The notes: generated from the letters alone by a model not told the origin. Counted from the stretch's first letter, positions 32,620 through 45,385 are shown. The stretch is 64,000 bases of DNA from Aspergillus flavus (GCF_009017415.1 NC_092407.1:1674001-1738000), one strand, 5' to 3'. Numbers and translations are program-made.

Positions 32620-34847
32620 TCAACCATACCGTGCACTCAAACTGGCGAATGCATCGGGACTGTGTCGGCCATTTTGGAAGGCGTTGATGTCGACGCTTTG
32701 CTGGCTCATGTGGCCCTGCGGTCTTGGGAAAGCGCTTGGTGCCGCGGGTGGCATGGTGTTGGATTTCACGGGCATGGTGAAGGGAGAGGTGGTGGTGTAT
32801 TGAGGCTGGGGTTGGAGTTGGGGTTGTTGCAGGTATGCCTGTTGCTGTTGCTGTTGGGGCAGTCCGGCGGCAGGCGCTTGACTGGTTAGGAAGGGGTTCC
32901 GGGTGCCTGCGGAATGAGGGTCCGTGGGTTGTTGGGGTTGTGTTGTGGTGGCATAGCCAGGGGCCGGTGCCGGTGCTGTTCCCGGGCCGGGAAACGCTCC
33001 TGCTGGATTTGGGGGCTGAGAGTACTCTGACGTCGCCGATGGTGGTGGGGAAAGGCCGTACAATGACAGGATGCTGTTCTTGTCTATGCGGCCGGTTGGC
33101 TGTGGGGCTAGATGCTGTGCGGGCGCCTGCAGGCCAAGCTGCGATTGTACTTGGTACCCCGCACTTTGCGGGGTTGGAGGCGCCGTCATGGGTTGGAATG
33201 GATTGTGGGATGGTTGCATTTGCTGGGGTGGTTGTACTTGAAGTTGGGGCGGTTGAATTTGTTGTTGTTGCTGCTGCTGCTGCTGGAATGGCGACGCGGT
33301 ACCGAACGGGGAGGTGGATGATATGGCAGGCATGGTGTTGGCATGGCGCGGGGGATGAGGATATCCAGCCGGAGCCTGACTTGGGGTTTGCATCGAGTTC
33401 AGTTGCGAAGGGGGTTGAGTGAAGAATGGATTTGTCTGAGGCTGAGCGAGGCCGGGAGTTTGGTTTGGGGTTGAAGTGAAGCTGCCGGATTGGAAGAAGG
33501 GGTTCTGACCACCATCAACAGGTTGCGGTGACTGTACAACGGCACCCTGGGAAATTGTAGGCATCACAGGGGGAGTGATCGGTTGTTGGTAAAGAGGCTG
33601 AGGGAAAGATGGCTGTTGGTTGGGATAGCCTCCGGTCGAGTGTGGGAATAACGGTTGCGAAACCTGAAGGTTTTGGAACGATGCCTCGAGCGTCTGTGCA
33701 GCTGGCTGCGGAGTAGGAACATCGAAAGGGTTGTAGGATTGCCCAGAAGGCTGAGCCGGCTTGGAGTCCAATTGATCAAAAGGATTGCTGGAGGCTTGCT
33801 GTCTAGCAGCATCATTCGCCGTGGTTGTTTGAACACGCGTTCCACCTTGCAATGACGGGGGACCTTCCCCCAGTCTGACCAGAGTCTCGATTGATTTGTC
33901 GAGATTGCCGTCCAAGCCCTTCAGAACGGCGGAGTTTCGATACTCATTGGTAAAGCCCATACTCCGCAAGGTGGCCATCTGGGACTCGTGGGATGCATTG
34001 CTATTGCCAACAGAAGCCCCCATGCCCTGTGAGACTGATCTAGGCGATTCATAGGATTCAAAGCGGGAAGACGCGGCTTGCCGGTTGGATAGTCGATGGA
34101 GGCTAGTCGTAGAGGAGGCCGATCGCAGACCGAGTCCATGGGGCCGGGCAGGCTTAGGGGGGAGAGGAGGAGGTGAACCTTCTGGAGAGCGATCATCGCG
34201 GCGAGTACCTTCACGACTAGGGGGCTTCGGTTTACCCTCTTCTAAGGTCCGGTGTTGGTACTTCTGACGAATAAACCGTTCCATACATGCATCGGACTCG
34301 TCGACATCAGCAGGGACAGGGGGCTTCACGTTCCGAGGGTTGAAGATCTTGTTCATGAGATTGTTCCCGTGCGATTTCATGTTCTGATAAGGAGTTCCCC
34401 TCAGCGTCAGCTCCAGAGCACTGTTCGGCAAATGCTCACGCGATCACTCACATCGACTTGTTCCGCCGTCCAGCTATCCATACTCAAGGATTTGACCTTT
34501 GAGATATGAGTGCCCATCTTGCGGTGCAGCGCAGCGCACCGCATGCACAGGAAAATACCCATCTATACACTTCATATCAGAATCCTGCGTACTTCCGGCG
34601 CGGGGAGAAATTGCAAGCAACGGCTGTGACGATTTACATACATTCCAACTGGCCCATCCTATCAAGTAACACCATACGTTAATATCGTAATTTTCCAGAA
34701 GCGCAGAAACCAAGACATTCCACCGGACTCACCTGGATTCATTGCTTGGCAATCGGCGCATCGGTCATTGCCAGGAACCGACCGAACAAGATCTTGCAGT
34801 GCCCGCTCATTGCGGAGCTGCTGGCGTTTGCTGATACCGGCCACCAT
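32620..34847 (-). CDS. ArfGAP with UBA domain
   Basis: Exons (minus) 34847-34733, 34658-34642 (a 17-nt exon), 34562-34452 and 34383-32620 give 668 residues. The ArfGAP zinc finger is C30-x2-C33-x16-C50-x2-C53 and is completed only when the 17-nt exon (G-WASWN) is included. The likely Arg finger follows in ALHRKMG. Next come SLSMDSWTAEQV and GNNLMNKIFNP, a Pro-rich linker, a UBA domain at about residues 213-255 (MATLRSMGFTNEYRNSAVL), and a long Gln/Pro-rich disordered tail with many NPF repeats typical of EH-domain ligands. It probably stimulates GTP hydrolysis on Arf in vesicle traffic or endocytosis, related to Ucp3/Gts1-type proteins. Confidence 0.9.
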
Positions 34848-36198
34848 AATCGCGGAAGGTCTCGGCGAGGGCGAGAAGTTGCTTGAATTTCCCCGCACGA
34901 AGACAGTGAATACTTCTCTAAGCCCGTCAGGGGCAAGATGATAGACGAGGAGAGGAAAGCGTTAGTGTAGCGTTAGGGGATTCAAACACGGCAAACGGGC
35001 CGAGCTTCCCGAGTACAAGCGGTCGGAATTGTTTTAGGCGAAGAGGCAAATCATATTTTCTTCGACCGAATCGTATTCGTTTTCTGTCTTCTTTGGATTA
35101 GTTGGGTTCCACGAATTCGAACAATATATATATGTACCAGGGGTAACAGTAAATACAAACAAAAAGAAAAGAATATGTGTGTGTGCGTCAGTCGAGGAGT
35201 AAAAGGAGTGAGATGTGCAGTGGGTGTGGGGAAAGATATTGATCATTAGTGGTTCCTAAGGCATGGAATTACTATATTGGTCTCCCACGCTATCAAGTCT
35301 CCATCGTCCCTATAGTGCGGTTTTTTCAGGCCCAGGGTGGGTTCCTTCTGCTTAGTACCCGGAGCAAATGCCCGTTTTCGAAGTATTTTAGATTGAATAA
35401 TTACCACAAATTTAGGAACATCAGTTCGACTCTAATATTACCACATGGACCATGCTTGCACCCTATTTTTAAGATTGACTACCACTCATTTATCCCAATT
35501 CTACAAATGATACACACACCCTTTCGATGACTATCGATATGTCCATGTCTATTCATAGCCTGAAACAACAGGGTCCCGTATATAGAACGGTTCTCCACTC
35601 GTATCAAACAGCAACTGAGCAGGAGCAATGCAACGCAAAGAGAACTGGAATTGCAGATACTGTCCAGGAAGGAAGAAGTGGATTAGACACATTGCTAAGG
35701 TTGGGAGTCTTCTCTTCAAGTGCGAGAGTATTCGCCAGTTACCAACATCATGTTCATACCATCACCTCTATTTTCTTCCCTGTTACAGGCCGTTTGAGGA
35801 CTTACTTGGTCCCCAACAGCTCAGGGCCGAAGTACTCATCTCACATTACAGGCCGGGCTACAAGTGCTTGGACGAAGACATGGCCACTTCAAGTCCGTGG
35901 GAATGTATTGAGAATAAACTACCTAGGCATTAGAATACAAGGGGAGTGTCCAAGCTCGTAAAATTCCACCCAATAGAGTCCATGATATCATTTGAGGCAA
36001 AGAGAGAAAAAAGGGAAAATAAGCAATCGAGAAACGGGCAAGCAGCCGACGAGATAACTTCCGCCCCCTCGAAAAGCCATGTCGCTAAGGAAATCAGAAG
36101 TCAAGTACTGTTCTACACAAGGTGAGTCACCTGGAGGTTCTGCACAGAGTCATTCACCTCGTGCTCAGGCTGGGGAGGGTGATACAAACATGGGCCGA
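34848..36198. other. Intergenic, no gene seen
   Basis: This stretch covers the ArfGAP promoter (34848 to about 35200) and the 3' flank of PRP39. Short frames at 35527-35961 (two phases) lack any recognisable feature. I find no RNA gene. Confidence 0.45.
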
Positions 36199-38563
36199 CT
36201 AGGCAGCTGTAGTGCCATTGACGGGAGCTTGTTGATAATAAGCATAGGAATTGGGCTGCGGCGGGGTGGGAACCGCGGGGGCTTCAGGGACAGGAGTAGC
36301 TTGGTTGGCACTTGGAGGCGCTTGGGCTTGGGCTTGAGCCGCGGCACCGGTCTTTGCATGAGCAACAGACGCTGGACCATGGACTTCGCGATCCAGAGTC
36401 ATGTACTCCTTCGCCGCGTCCTTTGTTCCTCGCTCAAGCAAGTAGACCATATAGATCTGCACAACTTCTTTCACAGCGTCTGGAGTAAGACTGCTCTTAG
36501 ATCGGATGTCATCAATGACCTGCTTAATACGCTCGTACTGGACATTCTCCGTCTCGGAACTTGTGGGCTGCTCCAACTCGAATGTAAGATAACTCGTCCA
36601 GAATGGCCGGCTGTCAAGGTAGAACTGTTGGTTCTGTTGATACACCTGCCGGGCCTCCTCAGCCGAGCCCTTGATCTTCCACAGAAGTCGGGCCCATTCC
36701 GCGACAAGAGCCGCCTTGGTGGCCAAGTCACACTGTGGCGAGTCGAGCTGACTCTTGTACACCTCAATGGCCGCCTCGAGCCCACCGTGACGGCGAGACA
36801 TATTAGCCAGAGATACGATTGTTTCAACGTGATTGGGGAGATTAATGAGGATGGCGCCGTGGATTTCCTTGGCTACATCTACCCGTCCCGACATCTCCTC
36901 GAAGTATGCATACTGAAGGCGAGTAGCCGGGTTGGCAATCGGCACATACAGATAGCTTGCGCGCTGGTAGATGTTCCGCACTTCCTCCTCTTTGCCAGGC
37001 TGTGCGGCCATCCACCGGGCATAGCGTTGCCAGAACTCGTCATAGTGGGCACATGTGACCAGACAGCGCTCATACAGGAACTGAGTGCGTGGGTATGAAC
37101 CCTCGGTCTCCTCAAAGTCGAGGTATTTTCTCCAGTTAGACAGCTGACCCTCATCCAGTTCAGTCACATGGAAGTATGGGCGCTTGATCTCGGACTCATA
37201 TGTCCAACGCTTTGTGGTTTCTGTCTGTGTCTTGGAGAAGATTTCGAGGTGATAACTATCAACACGCAGTCGGATATCCCTCTCGACCTCGGCCTCGGCC
37301 TTTGCGCCCGGAGCAACATGTCCGGCAGCAGCATCAAGCTCTGCGCGGAACTGAGACAGTGTCTCCGGGGGAGCTAGCTCTGCGACCGGACGAGTCTGTG
37401 CGAGCTGCCTATAACGCTCGAAGTAACGTGCATATTGATGCATTGGGATGTGGATGACACGGCCAAGAATAGCAAAGATCTTGTCATAGGCTTCCACTCG
37501 CTCCTCAAACTCGATATACTTATCCCAGAATGGGTGTGCAAGGAAATCTAGACCAACACTGCTAGCACCACGTTCAAATAGTCTGCAAAAGTGAATACAC
37601 GTTAGCAATTTAAGTTCGCCAGCCACAGGTCCGGGGACGGGAGGGCGAGAGGCAAAGGGAGTTGGCAAGGATGGCAAACATGAGCATTTGATCTTCAGTG
37701 CGAACCCAAACAATTGAACGACTAAGGTGAGCAAATTGTGAAACGCTTCCCCCGTCTGCATCGTACGCAGCATAGGATCCACCGGACAGAGTCACTGGGC
37801 TTGATACCCGTGCAAGGAATGATGCTTGGTCTGAAAGCAACAATGTTCAAGGGCAAGGAAACAGCCTGAGAATGTCATGGGTGAGAAGTAACTCCAGTTG
37901 AATCCGGGTCAGGCAAACATCTCACCCATCATTGAAGGGAACTGTTGTCAACGCTTTTTGCATTATGCGGTTTCGACACCACAACAATGTCCGTGCTGCC
38001 TTGGTAACGGTTACAGGGGGGGGAGGAAGGAAACCAGCGCTAGTATACTTACTCTCGAATGACGTCGGCATCGTGGGAAGTCTCCGCCTTGAAGGAGCAG
38101 TAGTTGGTCCAAAGGTCGACCGATGGAGAGATGCTGGCAACACCTCGTTCGTAAACCTACAGAATCAGCGATGAACACTGGGGAGAAAGAGTCTAGAGCG
38201 ATGATCCATACCATATCTGCTGCCTCCGTTCCGGTAATAGAAAACTCCAGGTCGGCATATTTCTTCCAGTATCCGAACAATAATGGAAACTTGGCGAGGA
38301 ATCGGTCGTAGACATTTCGGACGGTGGTGATAGCTTGCGGGTTGGAGTTGCGGTTTATTCCTCCTTCGAGCGCCTCACCAGCGCGAACTAGTCGTTCCCA
38401 GGTCTCGAAGTTATCCGGGTCATCGAGCTATATGTGTAACGGATTGTAAGTCAAGGGCCGCATAGGCCTAGAACAGGGAATAGACGTATCATACCAACTC
38501 GGCCTCCAGCTTCCTCAACTCCGCATTTTCCTCCTCGGAGCCTCCATAGTTATAATCCGCCAT
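36199..38563 (-). CDS. prp39: Pre-mRNA splicing factor Prp39 (U1 snRNP)
   Basis: Exons (minus) 38563-38495, 38427-38212, 38156-38053 and 37582-36199 give 590 residues. The protein is built of HAT repeats, visible as W/Y-rich helical pairs: DDPDNFETWERLVRAG, YDRFLAKFPLLFGYWKKYADLE, VYERGVASISPSVDLWTNYC, LFERGASSVGLDFLAHPFWDKYIEFE, RWTYESEIKRPYFHV, LFYER-like TQFLYERCLVTCAHYDEFW and others. A Pro/Ala/Gln-rich tail ends at 36199. Prp39 is a U1 snRNP protein needed for 5' splice-site recognition in the nucleus. Intron 3 is 470 nt, far longer than its neighbours. The gene shares a 369-bp promoter head-to-head with mL59. Confidence 0.93.
37583..38052 (-). other. Unusually long PRP39 intron with inverted repeat
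   Basis: The flanking codons join the HAT-repeat protein directly (DVIRE then LFERG), so no exon is missing. The intron is about eight times the usual size here. Inside it, ATGGGTGAGA and TCTCACCCAT (plus coordinates 37877-37886 and 37920-37929) form a perfect 10-bp stem around a 33-nt loop. On the minus strand the stem is followed by GACATTC. This could be a structured RNA such as an H/ACA-type half, but I cannot assemble a full two-hairpin model. Confidence 0.45.
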
Positions 38564-38932
38564 GATGGGCGTCGATCGTAGACTAATTATGGCGCTTAAC
38601 GATGCGCAAGGTATGGAATCACACTCAGCGATGAGAGATAGCGACCCCGATGCAAATAGAGAAGGGAGACACAAACACAACAGGCAACGACAGGAGAATG
38701 GACGTTAGGTTCCGCAAGGGAAGAGTTCAGAACTCTCCAGCCACACCCGCGCCCTTTTTTACTTTTTGCCGAGCCTCACCCAAATGTGGCTTAGCGCCCA
38801 TTTCAATTTCAACTTGGACGAGCATCTGGAAGCGCTCCCCGTGATCAATCGACAAGATCCCATTCTCACCCACTGACCTGATCGGAATTTTGTCTCGCCC
38901 GGCAAAAAACAGGTGTGACAAAACATTCCATC
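38564..38932. promoter_or_regulatory. Shared PRP39/mL59 divergent promoter
   Basis: Only 369 bp separate the two start codons, so both 5' leaders and both promoters lie here. No TATA box is evident. A divergent pair linking a splicing factor and a mitochondrial ribosomal protein suggests a housekeeping promoter. Confidence 0.5.
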
Positions 38933-39590
38933 ATGTCGACCCCCCAAGCAGCTGGCAGCTTGGTGTACAAGCTTCCTCAACGACTACGCAACTTCTTTGC
39001 CCGCTATCCTCCGCAAATCTATTCCGCGGCCGTGGCACCACGCCCAGAGCCCACAGAAGAAGTCAATGCGGAGTCTCTCCCATCGCCTTACACACCCAAC
39101 AGAGATGCGAAAGGTCACAAGCGGCCAGACCCCACCGAGTACTCTCCGTCCCGAGCTATCCTTTACTCCAACCCAGATCATCCCAACCCATTTTTGCCTC
39201 GCAAGAACTTCCGCACGGGCAAGTGGATTGGCCCCAGATATGGACTTCGGACACAGGCCGATCTGGTGAAACTGGCTAAGAAGTACAACGTTGAGGCTTT
39301 ACTACCTCCAGGCCGCAAATCGACCGAGTTTAAGGAGACGAGAAGGGAGGAGCGAGGATTACAGATCAAGGGTACCGGTATTGGACAGAAGGTCAAGGGT
39401 CACAAGTGGGAACGGACAATGGAGTCCCGCTTGGAGGAGAGACGCAAGGCTATGATGGAGATGCCAGAGATGATTCGGTTGTGGAAGCAGGTGAGTTTTC
39501 AATTTCAATCGGGAAAGTTTCCTCATACGCTAACCCTCTGGCTCACAGAGAGGTCACGGTCGTGGCTGGAAGCAATGGCCCAAGAGGTAA
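38933..39590 (+). CDS. mrpl25: Mitochondrial large-subunit ribosomal protein mL59 (MRPL25)
   Basis: Exons 38933-39490 and 39549-39590 give 199 residues. ATG 38933 is the first ATG in frame. The short basic protein starts with KLPQRLRNFFARYPPQIYS, then NPFLPRKNFRTGKWIGPRYGLRTQADLVKLAKKY and the helical KWERTMESRLEERRKAMMEMPEMIRLWK. The 14-codon last exon supplies the conserved basic end RGHGRGWKQWPKR; without splicing the frame would run on to an unrelated tail. This is the fungal mL59 (yeast YmL25) of the 54S mitoribosome subunit. Donor GTGAGT and branch GCTAAC are clear. Confidence 0.9.
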
Positions 39591-39874
39591 ATGCTTTCTT
39601 GGCTACCTTTTTCGCTACTGTGAGATTTTATGTAATGTTATATCTTTTGCCGGTCCTCAGATCGCACGGCTCCATTGATCATTGTTGGGGTTTGGACGGG
39701 AGTTCTTGTTCTCATATATGTACAAATAGATACTCATTAAACCTGCATATTGGACGTAGATACTGTCCATCTTTCGATAAATCATGCTATCTACCTTGTT
39801 TCTTGACGGGTGATTATACAACGCATGAGCAAAGGCTTTAAGAGTGATGCATTGATTATTTACGTACGACTAGT

Positions 39875-42411
39875 TCAAGCAATCTGCGGTGTCACAACGT
39901 CCCCTACCATAACAGTGCAAGATTTAGGATTGCCAGCACCCTGCGAAAGCTCCATGTTAGATAGAGAAGTGTGTCTCCCAAACACGATCTTGCTGTTGAT
40001 CTTCCTCGTCTTCACCAGTGTTGAATAAGGCTCCTCTCGACGGGTGCCAGTATATGGGTCAACGCAGACCATCTGACACCGTTGACATGACCCGAGCACA
40101 TCAAAGCACAGCTGTTCCGGTCCAACAGAGAATGACTCCCAAGTGTCTTCTATGTATGGACGCTCGGCGTTGGCTAGTTGGTGAAGATTCTCGGCGACGA
40201 CAATGTTGGCGCGGAAGACATCAGCTTCTACGGCCTTCGCTGGAGTGCTATAACTAGGTCTGGGGTTGTACTTGATGTTTTCGTTCAGGCGATTCACTGA
40301 CGAGCGAGAAATGAGCAAGATCGGGCTCTCGTTGGATAGGAGTATAGGTGGTTGTTCAGATGTCGGTGATGGGTCTTCCGGGAAAGAGCCAGGCATGAGG
40401 GCTCTCTGGCTCCTTCTAGACGAACGAGTGGGATTTGATATCCTGTTGGAAATCTGCGGCGGGAACCTTGCGAGTGTACACGGTACACCAAGGAAGTTAG
40501 AGAAGAAGGAGGCTACGGTAGGCGAGGAATAAGCCTGGACAACTACTCGGTCACCGCAGACGTTGGAGGATTTCGCGCTCTGACACAGCGAGGTGGTGAC
40601 TAGATTGGTGATTTCACGGCGGAGCGAGACCTCCAGCTCTTTTGAATCAGACCCACAAGTAATGCGTAAAACACCACGCTCCAGGTCAATGACCGGCCGT
40701 ATCAGGGCCATGCGGGGATATTTCTTCATACTGAGAGCGGCGCCAGTACCTTGATGGATAAGGCACCATTCTCGATCCCATGCGAGACCTTCTCTTTTGA
40801 TCTCCCAACGTTGACCATCAGGAACCTTGAACGCTCCACAGCTCTTGATTGGATACACTGAAAGGCTCTCCACGTAGAAGCTGGGCTCTTGCAAAACAAC
40901 TTCCATCGGTGGAACCAGTGATACAAATTCCGGTTCCTTTTCGATGTAAAACTCGTCAATGAACCTCGCGAATGCGTCAATATCTCTGAGATTGCTGACT
41001 GCGCCGAGACTGACTCTTAGAATGCCAGTGGGCCTCCCATCCATGACGTCGTGATCATCACCACAGCGTAGTCCAGCGGAAAAGTTACGAAGCAATTCAG
41101 GCCCAGTCCAGCCAAGGCTAGTTGCCGTTCCTCCCGGATTGCAATGAGATCCTGACCGGATATGTATCTTCTTGACATTCGCGAGCCTCTCAACTTCAGA
41201 CTTTCCAATCCACGCACCAGAGCTATTCCGTATATTGAATGCAATGATCGGTCCTTGAGTGGAATTGTCAAAGTCTGATTCTGGGGACATGTACAAATGG
41301 CAAACTTTCTGCCCATTGAAATGGGTCATCGCGGCCAACCGGTTGTGTAGCCGCTTTGCCAGGTAGCGCGTGTGGAACGAGACATTGCTCATCGATCCAA
41401 AAAGACGCCCATGTGTAGACAACGCAGAATCAAGGGCGATGATGTTATGGAACGGCAAAGTGCCATCCTCTAAGCACTCGTGGATCGTGGATTTCTTTGC
41501 ATGCCATGGCATTCCTTGAGCCAGGACCATATCCACCGTCCCGCCGCCGAAGAACTTGCGTTTCTCAATAATGCCTGCTGCACTTTTGCGCACTATCAGG
41601 GCACCGAGATCGGGGAATCCGAAAATCTTGTAGAAACTGAGCGCTGTGAAGTCAGGCGCAGCGGATGCGTCACTCAGGTCAAGGGGTGAAGTGGAAACGA
41701 GAGACGCAGCATCAAGCAGGGTATAGACATTTCCTGCGCCCGAACTCCCATCCCGTATCTTCTTACACCACTGCATAGGAGAACGACGACCGTTCAAATT
41801 CGACTGCCCCGGGTATGCGAATAGTCTGGGAAAGTTCTTTTGATCGGTGGCCAAATCCGCTATCCACCGCTCGACCTCACCACTGGTTAGGAAGCACCTA
41901 TGCCCCCTTTCCGCTATCTCCCGGGCTCCTACCAAGCTCGTATGCGCATCTATAAAGTATCCATACCAGAATCCTTGTGGCGATGAGTCTCGGAACACAT
42001 CTACCACTAGCTTGATGGCAGCCGTAGCATTCGCTACGAATACGAGATCGAACTCATCCGGATCCGCATTGAAAAAGCGAAGTGCCCTGAGGCGGATATC
42101 ATCTATACGTTGTGTAGACAACTGGGATGATGAAGATCGAGAATGAGGATTGCCGAAAAGGTTCGAAGTCAAATCGCGTGCGAAGGAGTCGATCAACGAC
42201 TTGGGGTATAGCGTTGTGCCGGCATGGTCTAAATAGGTCGTATCTTGATATAATGTTAGCACAACTCTGGATATGCCTCGGGCTTCTAGAGTTCGGTCTT
42301 AAAAGGCCCACCTTTGAGAAATGGATACTCCCGCTCTCGGATAACGTCCACGTCCTCCGAGTACCCGGTACAGTATTCCGCACGGCTCTCAGTTTTGGTT
42401 TTGGCTTGCAT
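39875..42411 (-). CDS. hxB: Molybdenum cofactor sulfurase
   Basis: Exons (minus) 42411-42312 and 42243-39875 give 822 residues. The N-terminal two thirds are a NifS-like PLP domain: YLDHAGTTLYPKSL, GNPHSRSSSSQ, FVANATAAIKLV, then SFYKIFGFPDLGALIVR with the PLP Lys, and a Cys-containing RSGSHCNPGGTA. The C-terminal third is a MOSC domain, with VYPIKSCGAF at its N-terminal barrel and LGSCQRCQMVCVDPYTG. This two-domain layout is diagnostic of the sulfurase that adds the terminal sulfur to Mo-cofactor of xanthine dehydrogenase and aldehyde oxidase (hxB in Aspergillus nidulans). Loss of it abolishes purine hydroxylase activity in that species. The 3' end lies 284 bp from that of mL59. Confidence 0.95.
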
Positions 42412-43583
42412 GATTTCACGTAGTGATAATGTCAAAGGTGTTTGAGCAGTGCCAGTGTCACTTTCCAGCAGCCAGCGCGGCCTTTATAAATGCCCGGGTT
42501 GAGGAAGAAATGTGCCGGTAGAGCAAGGATCAGTGGCGACAGGTGACCTTGTGAGGGATAGAACGTTGAACCTGGCCAATCGTCATTCGAATTTTTGGAG
42601 ACAACATCGGCGTGACAGTCGTAGACGCTGATGATGCAATGTGATCCAGGTGCTATGAGTGTAGCTTGGTCTAGAGGATCGTGATATGGAGCGGATTAGC
42701 GGCGGATGGGTAAGAGTTGGAGGTGCTGATACGTGCATGTAAGTCGCCATCGGAGGTCACCGAGGTGGAACTCTTGTCTCAATTTTGGTCTTCTCGTCGC
42801 AGCGATTGAGGAGCTGACAATTCGGGGTGTCGGATAGAGGACCATGTAACCCTAGAGAATGCATCACGCTGGATTCAGGACAGGATGAGGATTTCAACCA
42901 GCAGTCACATTGATCGAGAGAATGAGATGTGATGGGAATTCAGCTGCCCCACTGTTCATGGGGCCCTTATCGGACGCGGGGCGATCGGAAGCCACCGTCT
43001 CCGGGAACTTAGATTGGAGGATTACCCGCCACGCTAATAGGAACTATATCCTTCTATCACATATGTCGCCGCTTGAGGCTGCCTGAGCAGTTCGTCACTA
43101 AATGAACTATACTCTACCTGCTCACGAACTAACGTAGGGATCTTCCCGGTAGACCACATGTGTGACCTGAAAATCCCATTCCGGACCAATGGATATATAT
43201 CTCGGGTACCTAGTCGTCTTGCTGACGGCCTAGTGCTTAGGTGAATGCATTCTCCAAATTATCATAGAAAGGTCAATTAGATGAAAATCATGACTCATAA
43301 TATCACAAGGAAAGCAAAGTTGTGCAGGATTATGCCAAATCGGGTTGAGCCTGTGAAAGGTCTGGCCCCGAAAACAACGTATACAAAGCATCACAGGATC
43401 AGAGAAGAGCACCCGACACGGGCGAACGCAGCTATGGAGTCCAAAGTCCAATAAACAAAAAGCGTGTTGTCTTCCAACTAGTATCATAATCATCACAACA
43501 CTGTCACATCTCGTAGTTTCATTACCAATCTTCGTCTCTCTCTTGGTGGGGGCGTCATTTCCTACTCCCTTTTTCCGTTTTTC

Positions 43584-43614
<31 letters not shown>

Positions 43615-43734
43615 GTGATTTTTTCTTTAGCGCTTTTGGCTTCCCATTATCTAAGTCATTCAAGTCGTATCCGTAAATCATAAACCGTTCGAGGAAAGTA
43701 ATGCGAAAAAGTAAGCGAAACGGAGGAAATTTGA
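42412..43734. other. Intergenic, no gene seen
   Basis: This stretch covers the hxB promoter and the 3' flank of the MARVEL gene. A pyrimidine tract of repeated CTTTT units lies at 43575-43615. I see no coding frame or RNA gene that I can support. Confidence 0.45.
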
Positions 43735-44419
43735 TTAGACCACATATTGCGGCCGGCGATGGCTGGAGCTCCGACGGTGTCCATGTCCACGCCGACTGCT
43801 GTGACTTCTCCTCCGAATTGTTGTTGTCTCCTTAACAACCACATCGGACCGACTGTGTAGAAAGAGCGCCCAAAAGGCGGTCCAGAAGAAGAACACGACC
43901 TCGATGATGCCTAGCGCAAAGCAGGTCTTCAACATCGCACAATGTTTGTTGACTTGCAGGGCCAGCGGGTTGCCCGTGCGGTAACCATAGGCTCCAAAGG
44001 GCCCAAGGGAGACCCACACAGAGCCCCCATCCCAATGGGAGCAGTTGGCATTGGCGATGAAGCGCAGTTGGTAGACCCCTGCAATGAACGCGCCGAAGAA
44101 GAGGAGATCAACGAAAGCGACAAAGGCGGCTGAGCGCTTGGTGGTCGCGTGACGGATTAAGGTGTCAAAGCACCAGAAGACGGCGATAGTGCTGACGATG
44201 AAAAGCACGAGGATGTAGGTCGGGGTGATCACATTGGCCTTGAGATATCCGTCGATAAAGTAAGCCTGCTTTCATGTTAGAGTCTAGACTCATGCCAGTG
44301 CAACCAGACAGCTGGGGCGGATGTGTCTGGTATGTCAGCCTTACCAGCATTCCAATGATTGGTATCAGAAAAATAATCTCCACAAGGCGATTGCAAATGA
44401 AGAAAAAACTGCCGATCAT
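43735..44419 (-). CDS. MARVEL-domain integral membrane protein
   Basis: Exons (minus) 44419-44345 and 44265-43735 give 201 residues. Four membrane helices: one spanning the exon junction (RLVEIIFLIPIIGML), then TYILVLFIVSTIAVFWCF, AFVAFVDLLFFGAFIAGVY and CFALGIIEVVFFFWTAFWALF. The long loop before helix 4 contains WDGGSVWVSLGPFGAYGY and two Cys. The cytosolic tail is basic with Arg/His/Ser repeats. The pattern matches fungal MARVEL proteins of the plasma membrane or secretory route; the partner is unknown. The 79-nt intron has a GTAAGG donor. Confidence 0.85.
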
Positions 44420-45385
44420 CTTGGTAGCCTTTCCACACGACGATCGTCGGTACCAGCTGACAGCGATTCAGAGATGTGAGTAGAGAGACTCGATACCGAT
44501 CTTATGATAATCTTGACAGGTCGCAGTTGAGTAGCTATAGCGTCATCCCAGATGTGATGAATAGGTTCTCGTATAACGGCCAGATTGAAATCGGGACCTG
44601 CGTTGACCGGGAGATGGACCGTATGGGTTTTAACTCGCTACCACAACCGCACGAGGAAAGACAGGGCAAGATTCTATGCAGAAACAGTTATGCAGGGTTC
44701 AGAGTAAAGCGGCTTAGGGGAAGGAAAATAAGAAGAAAAATATGCAAGTTGCGGCCATGGCCGAATGAAGGTGGCTGGTAAAATGCGACTGCGGGGTGGC
44801 TGGGAAACGGGAACATTGCGCCCAACAGACAACAAAACGGTAGAGTAGTACCTTAGAAAACATGCCTCTAAAACATTTAGTGAAACTTCGTCTAGACACT
44901 GGTCAATAAGAAGGAACAACACCACCCCTGGTCAATCGTCCTCGTGGTGCATCTGCGAGCAAGCAGTTGTTTACTGACGCCGTTGTTTGTTTGGGACGTG
45001 GGGCGGCCACGAGGTTCTAGAGCCACGGTTGATGATCCCTAGCTTATCTGTCACCTATTTTTATCGCACTTTCAAGACCAACAAGTAGCCAAATGAGACG
45101 GGAAAAGTAATTCTCATTCCAAACGCCATTATTCATACATATCATGCGGTATCTCAGAGATTGACAATGCAAATCAGTTGCGATGTCTAGAAATCGGAAT
45201 GTCTTCTCCTAAACAAATATACCAGCCAAGCTCCGAGGTGTATCCAACTATGTCCATAACCTAACCCCACACAGTTATAGAAATTCGTAAGTCCTCCTAA
45301 ATCCCCCATGTCTGATCCAAAAGAAAGTCATGATGTTCGTGGCACTGGCTGTAAGCCAAAATGTTTCTTAAAATTAAGGTTCATC
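44420..45385. other. Intergenic, no gene seen
   Basis: This stretch holds the promoter and leader of the MARVEL gene and the 3' flank of the lipid phosphatase gene. Frames at 44476-44781 and 44674-44925 show no domain. Confidence 0.45.

Noticed and set aside
37610..37843. Minus-strand frame as an extra PRP39 exon
   Set aside because: The flanking exons already join without gap in the conserved protein; the frame's sequence has no HAT-repeat character.
37860..37935. C/D-box snoRNA in the PRP39 intron
   Set aside because: An ATGATG-like box C is followed by CTGA after only about 20 nt, which is too short, and no terminal stem brings proper C and D boxes together.
43560..43620. CTTTT-rich tract as a retroelement tail
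   Set aside because: No element body or target duplication surrounds it; it is a simple pyrimidine tract.
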